NCBI RefSeq assembly: GCF_043641665.1
Contig: NC_092184.1
Span: forward strand, 3,579,608 to 3,643,607
Direction: 5' to 3'
Source of the DNA: Enoplosus armatus
Taxonomy: Eukaryota > Chordata > Actinopteri > Centrarchiformes > Enoplosidae
DNA: 64,000 bases
The notes under the pieces were generated by a model that saw only the letters and a list, made by a program, of their open reading frames with translations, ran no database searches and was not told the origin of the DNA. Numbering within the stretch: position 1 is the first letter of the stretch; every line of letters starts with the position of its first letter. Shown here one piece after another: positions 59,995 through 64,000 of this stretch. The position numbers and the translations under genes were made by a program.

Positions 59995-60163
59995 ATGATG
60001 AGAGGACGGTACAAACGCAGGGACCCGAAAGACAGGAATGATGACACAACCGACCTCGGGGCAGGGCTCTCTCCTCTGCCGGGGGAAACCGCGGCGGGCT
60101 CGGCTGAGCCACACGCACCTGTTCCCGGCTTCAATGTCCAGGATGTGGGCGCTAGTGAAAAAG
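59995..60163 (+). CDS. nfkbiz: IkBzeta-like coding exon A
   Basis: Tandem ATG codons at 59995 and 59998 (the second has A at -3) are preceded by an in-frame TAG at 59986. The exon encodes MMRGRYKRRDPKDRNDD, then a Gly/Pro-rich stretch to VGASEK, and ends at a GTAGGA donor in phase 1. This is the least certain coding exon, as its peptide is not recognisably conserved. Confidence 0.65.
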
Positions 60164-61230
60164 GTAGGACAACTTAACCAGTTCAGTGGCAGCGTTTTGG
60201 CGCCGGTAACATGTTGTTGAAGCTCAGCAGAGTCAGCAGACGCGCGCTGATTAAAAGATGAATTCCGATGTTAGTTTCCCGGCGAACATCACGTCAATTA
60301 ACTAGCTAACGTTAGCTCTGCTAGGAAAATGACCCTCCATACAACTCTTTTTAACTCTTTTTAACTCTTTTTTTTTTCGTAATATGGCAGGTGTTTAAAC
60401 ATAAAACTACGCTAAGTTAAAAGTCTAGATACTTATAGTACAAATACAGTCATATTAACATTACAATACTCCAAATGAATGCATGTCAATTAGCTTACAT
60501 CTTGGAAATTAGCCTACATCGTCAAAACGCCTCTTAGTCCTACAGCTCAACAGCACCACAAACTACAGCCTCCAAAATGACCAAAAAAGGTTGAAAGTTG
60601 AAACAACAACCGAACACCACAACCTTTCTGAAAGTAGAGTTTATTGCGGGTATGTTGTATTTGTTTTAGTCGGATGTAACATTACCTATTAAACTGCCCG
60701 CTAAGTGTAAAATCATTAACTGCAAAGTAATGATCTGCTAATACATTTTCAGTATTTTTGAAAAAAAAAAAATATATATATATATTACTACTATCACATG
60801 ACCCTTTACAGACACTAAAGACAAAGGCAGAGGATAAATAAAATAGTGCGGGGAAAGTTTTTGGCATTGGATGTCACACTGACGTCCATTATAGCTATCC
60901 AAAGATCCGGCTGTTCCTGTCGTCTTAATGCTGGTATCAGACTACATGACGTTATGACCCAATCCAACCTCATGGGGCATCAGTTTGCCTTTTCCTTTTA
61001 ATGTTGTGTGTCATATTAAAGGGCAGCTGGTTCCACGTTTGTGTGCCAGTGTTGTGCAGTGGGATCCTGCCATAAAGGTCCACCCATCATCCATTGTTTC
61101 TTCACCAGGTGCAAGATGTTCCATTTACGATGGTGACAAGGTCTACCTTGGAGTGCGTGTCAAAATGCCTGTAAGGGATCTTCTGAGGAACGTCCGCCTA
61201 GCCCAAGGCTGGGAACCTCAAGATTTTCAG

Positions 61231-61290
<60 letters not shown>

Positions 61291-63593
61291 GTGTGTTTTT
61301 TTGTCCAAGTGGACTTCACTCTGTGTAGTTGATGTTGGTAAAGATGTTCATCAAGATGTCAAAATGTAGACACAATCTGTTTTTCTTTTTACGCAAACCC
61401 TGATGGATAAATTGACATTTTGTATTGCATTTTTACAGTTGGTTTCACATGTTTGGTAATCTTTAAGTATCTGGCTAGGCTAAAGATGTTTGCAGAGAAA
61501 CACTAACACAATTTCAGTCCGTATAACTTCAGCAAAGCTTAATGGACTTTATAGGCAACCAGGTCCTTTTTTCAACCTCTCTGTCTTTGCGATCCCAAAT
61601 CCCACAAACATGTTACCCTGAGCGATCCTTTATTCACTGCAACCCAATGAAATGAAGTCCATCCCTCAGTTTGTATTTGGTACTGAGAAGACATGTGGGT
61701 GATGACTTAGTATTGAATGAGTGATGAGAAACGTTGGACTTAGCAAGAAATTTCACAACAAATTCAATAGAAACCATTTCAACATTACTAAGGCGTTATT
61801 TCTTTTTGTAAATCACAGTTACTAGTTTGTCGAACAGCTGGATATCAAATGTCAACCTCGTTGTCCTTATTCTGAAACCTCTTTGTCCTTCTGGACCTGG
61901 AGTCCTTCCCCATATTTGGTTACAGATTCTTTTTGTGCATGACGAACTACACTACATCTTGCTTGAAGCAGAACTAAGACGTGCCTTTTCAGTCCATTAA
62001 CCAGAGTTTGTACCAGCCTAAATTAGCTGAGCTGTATGTGTAAAAACTACTGACTCCAGAGCTCAAGCAGTCTCTTTTGTCTGTTAGACATGAAATCTAT
62101 ACCATTGTGTCTGCAAGCAGGGGGATTTCATGGTTGTTTCTGTTTGTTTCTACACTGATACAACTGTTGTTTGTTTTTTCTTTTCACATCACACAAATAT
62201 GTGAACGCAGGGGAAATACAGCAAAACAGCCAAAGGTCAGTAAAACCCAGATCCATGAGAGTTAGTAATTTAGGTTTAGTGTCATGTAGATTTTTGTTCC
62301 TCCTTTTAATAGTTGAAGGTTGTGTGGCTCATAGGTTCGAACAAAAACCTGCAGTATGCCAACCAAACTCTCATACTGTGTAGTAACCTCTTGGCATTTT
62401 CTCCCACAGGAGACAAGAAACGAGTCAAAACTCGCACAGGACGCCGAACTGCCAAGGTGAGTGTTGATAAACACAAACCTCGGGTCCTCCGATAAGGTTC
62501 CTTGCGCTTTATGTAAAAGGAAGGTTTACAGCACACTGTAAATCACCTGTCAGCTTTGAGGAGTTGTTCATACCACAGATGTCTTTGGATTTCAGAGAAA
62601 ACGCCCCACAAAAAGCCTGGAGGAGCTGGCAATCATTGTGGAGGTGCTGGAGGAGGATCTCAGGACCAGCAACACCTACCACTCCCCTTCACAATCTTGG
62701 TCTCCAACTGGTAATTCATGGGGACCAGATCCACGTTTATATAGTAATTCTTTAAGACATAACCTTGATAAATATGTTAACAGCACCTATTACCACCCCT
62801 CACATGCCATATCCTCTCACTAAGGTGCAGGGTACAACAGTGACGAGTCAGATGAAATGATCCCCAGCCCCAAGTCCTACATGACCTACTCACCGGGCAC
62901 AGCAGAGTACCACCAGGCACAGTCCCCTCCTCCTGGCTTCATGCAAACCAGCCTCCAGCCTGCCAGCATCGGAAACACTGGAAGAGGGGAGGAGTGGTGT
63001 GATCCCGAGAACCACGACTGGAACCTGAACAGCTCTGCTTTCTTCTGGACACAACTGCAGAAAGAGGAGAGCCAGCTGAAGGACATCTGTGACACTGTAC
63101 TGCTGGCCCCTGATGGACACGGCAGGACGTAAGTTTGGTGCAAGAATGTCATTGTATGCAGTACATTTACGGATTAAAGGATACTTCCACCAATTTTACA
63201 CATCAAAGCCTGTTCACAGGAGTTTAGTGGTTCCATAGGGAGCTGCACCAAACCTGATAAATGTCCACATGTGATGTCACTTGAGTCAGCGTGGGTTGGG
63301 GCTGAAGACTTGAAAATGTAAAAAATCTGTTAGAATTAGAAAGAAGCTTACCAGACCTCTGTAGGTCGCTTTACGAAAGGCCTCTGACTACACGGTATAT
63401 AACACAAGTTATCCTCTTAAGAGATTGTATGTTGCCTCTGTGTGTCAGTGCATGTATTTAATGTGAAGTATGTGCTTTCCCCTCCAGAGCTCTCCATAAA
63501 GTGGCGTGTGTTGGGAAGAGGGCACTGGGCTACGCCATCGCGAAACGGATGGCCACACTCAACAGCCTGGACCTCAAAGACTCTGATGGAATG
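59995..63593 (+). CDS. nfkbiz: Atypical nuclear IkappaB, IkBzeta-like, with OCA motif; 5' part (continues past window)
   Basis: Exons 59995-60163, 61109-61230, 62211-62235, 62410-62456, 62596-62710, 62831-63128 and 63488-63593 join to 882 bases, exactly 294 codons in frame, with a donor at the end, so the gene continues right of the window. Residues 67-82 (KVYLGVRVKMPVRDLL) are an OCA motif, which among IkB proteins is a mark of IkBzeta. Residues about 98-127 are very basic (KYSKTAKGDKKRVK, TGRRTAKRKRPTK), a likely nuclear signal. The last two exons encode FFWTQLQKEESQLKDI and the first ankyrin repeat (GRTALHKVACVGKRALGYAI, LNSLDLKDSDG), aligning with human NFKBIZ (WQVEQEESKLANI, RRALSYVLA, LDIKEHNG). 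IkBzeta proteins are nuclear co-regulators of NF-kB target genes. The N-terminus before the OCA motif is much shorter than in human. The symbol is given as a class name; a separate teleost paralogue is possible. Confidence 0.82.
61109..61230 (+). CDS. nfkbiz: IkBzeta-like exon B, OCA motif exon
   Basis: The acceptor is TTTCTTCACCAG and the donor is GTACTA. The exon is 122 bases, phase 1 in and 0 out, as in the three pou2af OCA exons. It encodes ARCSIYDGDKVYLGVRVK then MPVRDLLRNVRLAQGWEPQDFQ (two pieces). Confidence 0.88.
61235..61288. repeat. (TA)n microsatellite starting just inside the OCA-exon donor
   Basis: About 27 TA units begin 4 bases after the GT of the donor at 61231 (GTACTATATA). 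Confidence 0.92.
61289..62210. other. IkBzeta-like intron after the OCA exon
   Basis: Past the (TA)n tract nothing recognisable is seen; AT-rich unique sequence. Confidence 0.6.
62211..62235 (+). CDS. nfkbiz: IkBzeta-like 25-base micro-exon
   Basis: GGGAAATACAGCAAAACAGC plus CAAAG lies between TGTGAACGCAG and GTCAGT. It encodes GKYSKTAK plus one base of Gly. It was inferred because the flanking exons are out of frame without an insert of 3n+1 bases here; with it, the basic segment reads through smoothly. Confidence 0.65.
62410..62456 (+). CDS. nfkbiz: IkBzeta-like 47-base exon
   Basis: It lies between TTTTCTCCCACAG and GTGAGT and encodes DKKRVKTRTGRRTAK. Phase is 1 in and 0 out. Confidence 0.75.
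62596..62710 (+). CDS. nfkbiz: IkBzeta-like exon D
   Basis: The acceptor is TTTGGATTTCAG and the donor is GTAATT. It encodes RKRPTKSLEELAIIVEVL then EEDLRTSNTYHSPSQSWSPT, a basic start followed by a short acidic helix-like stretch. Confidence 0.8.
62831..63128 (+). CDS. nfkbiz: IkBzeta-like exon E
   Basis: The acceptor is TAAGGTGCAG after a 120-base intron, and the donor is GTAAGT. It encodes YNSDESDEMIPSPKSY, a Pro/Gln-rich stretch, and NSSAFFWTQLQKEESQLK leading into the ankyrin domain. Confidence 0.85.
63488..63593 (+). CDS. nfkbiz: IkBzeta-like exon F, first ankyrin repeat
   Basis: The acceptor is TTTCCCCTCCAG and the donor is GTAAAG. It encodes ALHKVACVGKRALGYAIA then KRMATLNSLDLKDSDGM. 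Later ankyrin repeats lie beyond base 64000. Confidence 0.88.
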
Positions 63594-64000
63594 GTAAAGT
63601 ACAAATACATTTGACATTTAAATGTCTAGCTTTTATATATAAATCTGTCATTTCATTATAATCTTTCTGTGATTAACGCCACCGCAGGAGCTTTAATATA
63701 CAGTATATAGTACACATTAATGTGGCACAAAAGAGATGACGTGCAGTGGTTTTACAAAGCATATTGTAGGAACATTCTGGACATACAGTACTTTAATGCT
63801 CATCCTTTCTGTAAACTGCGTATCTGAGACTAATTCATGTGCAAACAAGAAAAAAAATTAGAATAATGTAGATTACACTCGCACTCACCAGTCCGCTCTC
63901 TGCAGTGCAAAACAACATAGTCTGCCTCTAAATTGGTTGGATCATATTGTATCCTCAATTAATATTTACAGTTAGGTGGTGATTTTGTAAAGTCTCACAG
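63594..64000. other. IkBzeta-like intron to window edge
   Basis: No further exon is visible before the end of the window. Confidence 0.7.

Noticed and set aside
59995..63593. Naming the IkB-like gene nfkbid (IkBdelta)
   Set aside because: The OCA motif and the WTQLQKEES-type segment before the first ankyrin repeat fit IkBzeta better; only the full ankyrin domain beyond the window could settle it.

Overview
This window looks like nuclear DNA from a ray-finned fish, probably a percomorph teleost (inference). The genes are intron-rich with GT-AG splice sites. There are many (GT)n/(CA)n and poly-G/C tracts, a BEL/Pao retrotransposon relic, an L2/CR1-type LINE tail and several dispersed repeat families of the kind common in fish. 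There is no bacterial, viral or CRISPR content. Most long open frames here are chance frames in introns, intergenic DNA or simple repeats.

Four multi-exon genes were assembled by hand from homology, splice signals and reading-frame closure. All four encode an OCA peptide (core YQGVRVK), the motif by which POU2AF coactivators grip a POU2F (OCT) factor on octamer DNA. From left to right they are: pou2af2 (C11orf53/OCA-T1; + strand, 3811-12866, 5 exons, 297 aa); pou2af3 (COLCA2/OCA-T2; + strand, 16620-21279, 5 exons, 277 aa); pou2af1 (OCA-B/BOB1; - strand, 44604-34397, 5 exons, 298 aa); and the 5' part of an atypical nuclear IkappaB gene of the IkBzeta (nfkbiz) type (+ strand, 59995 to beyond the window, 294 codons seen). 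Order and strands of the three pou2af genes match human 11q23.1. The IkBzeta-like gene is the surprising neighbour, because human NFKBIZ lies on chromosome 3.

In each pou2af gene the start codon sits in a micro-exon of 7-16 coding bases. A ~100-130 base OCA exon, a 40-52 base exon and two larger exons follow, and the introns are in phases 1-0-1-0. The IkBzeta-like gene shows the same 1-0-1-0 series for its first four coding introns, including a 25-base micro-exon. This suggests an exon-level relationship between the IkBzeta N-terminus and POU2AF genes.

Layout: 1-1060 BEL/Pao relic; 1061-3810 upstream DNA with two perfect octamers just 5' of pou2af2; 3811-13481 pou2af2; 13482-16619 intergenic; 16620-21513 pou2af3; 21514-34396 gene-free with LINE and other repeats; 34397-44604 pou2af1; 44605-59700 gene-free with CTCF-like motifs; 59704-64000 IkBzeta-like gene. 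The three coactivators presumably serve B/plasma-cell (pou2af1) and tuft-like epithelial (pou2af2/3) programmes with POU2F factors, by analogy with mammals. Nothing in the sequence itself shows expression.
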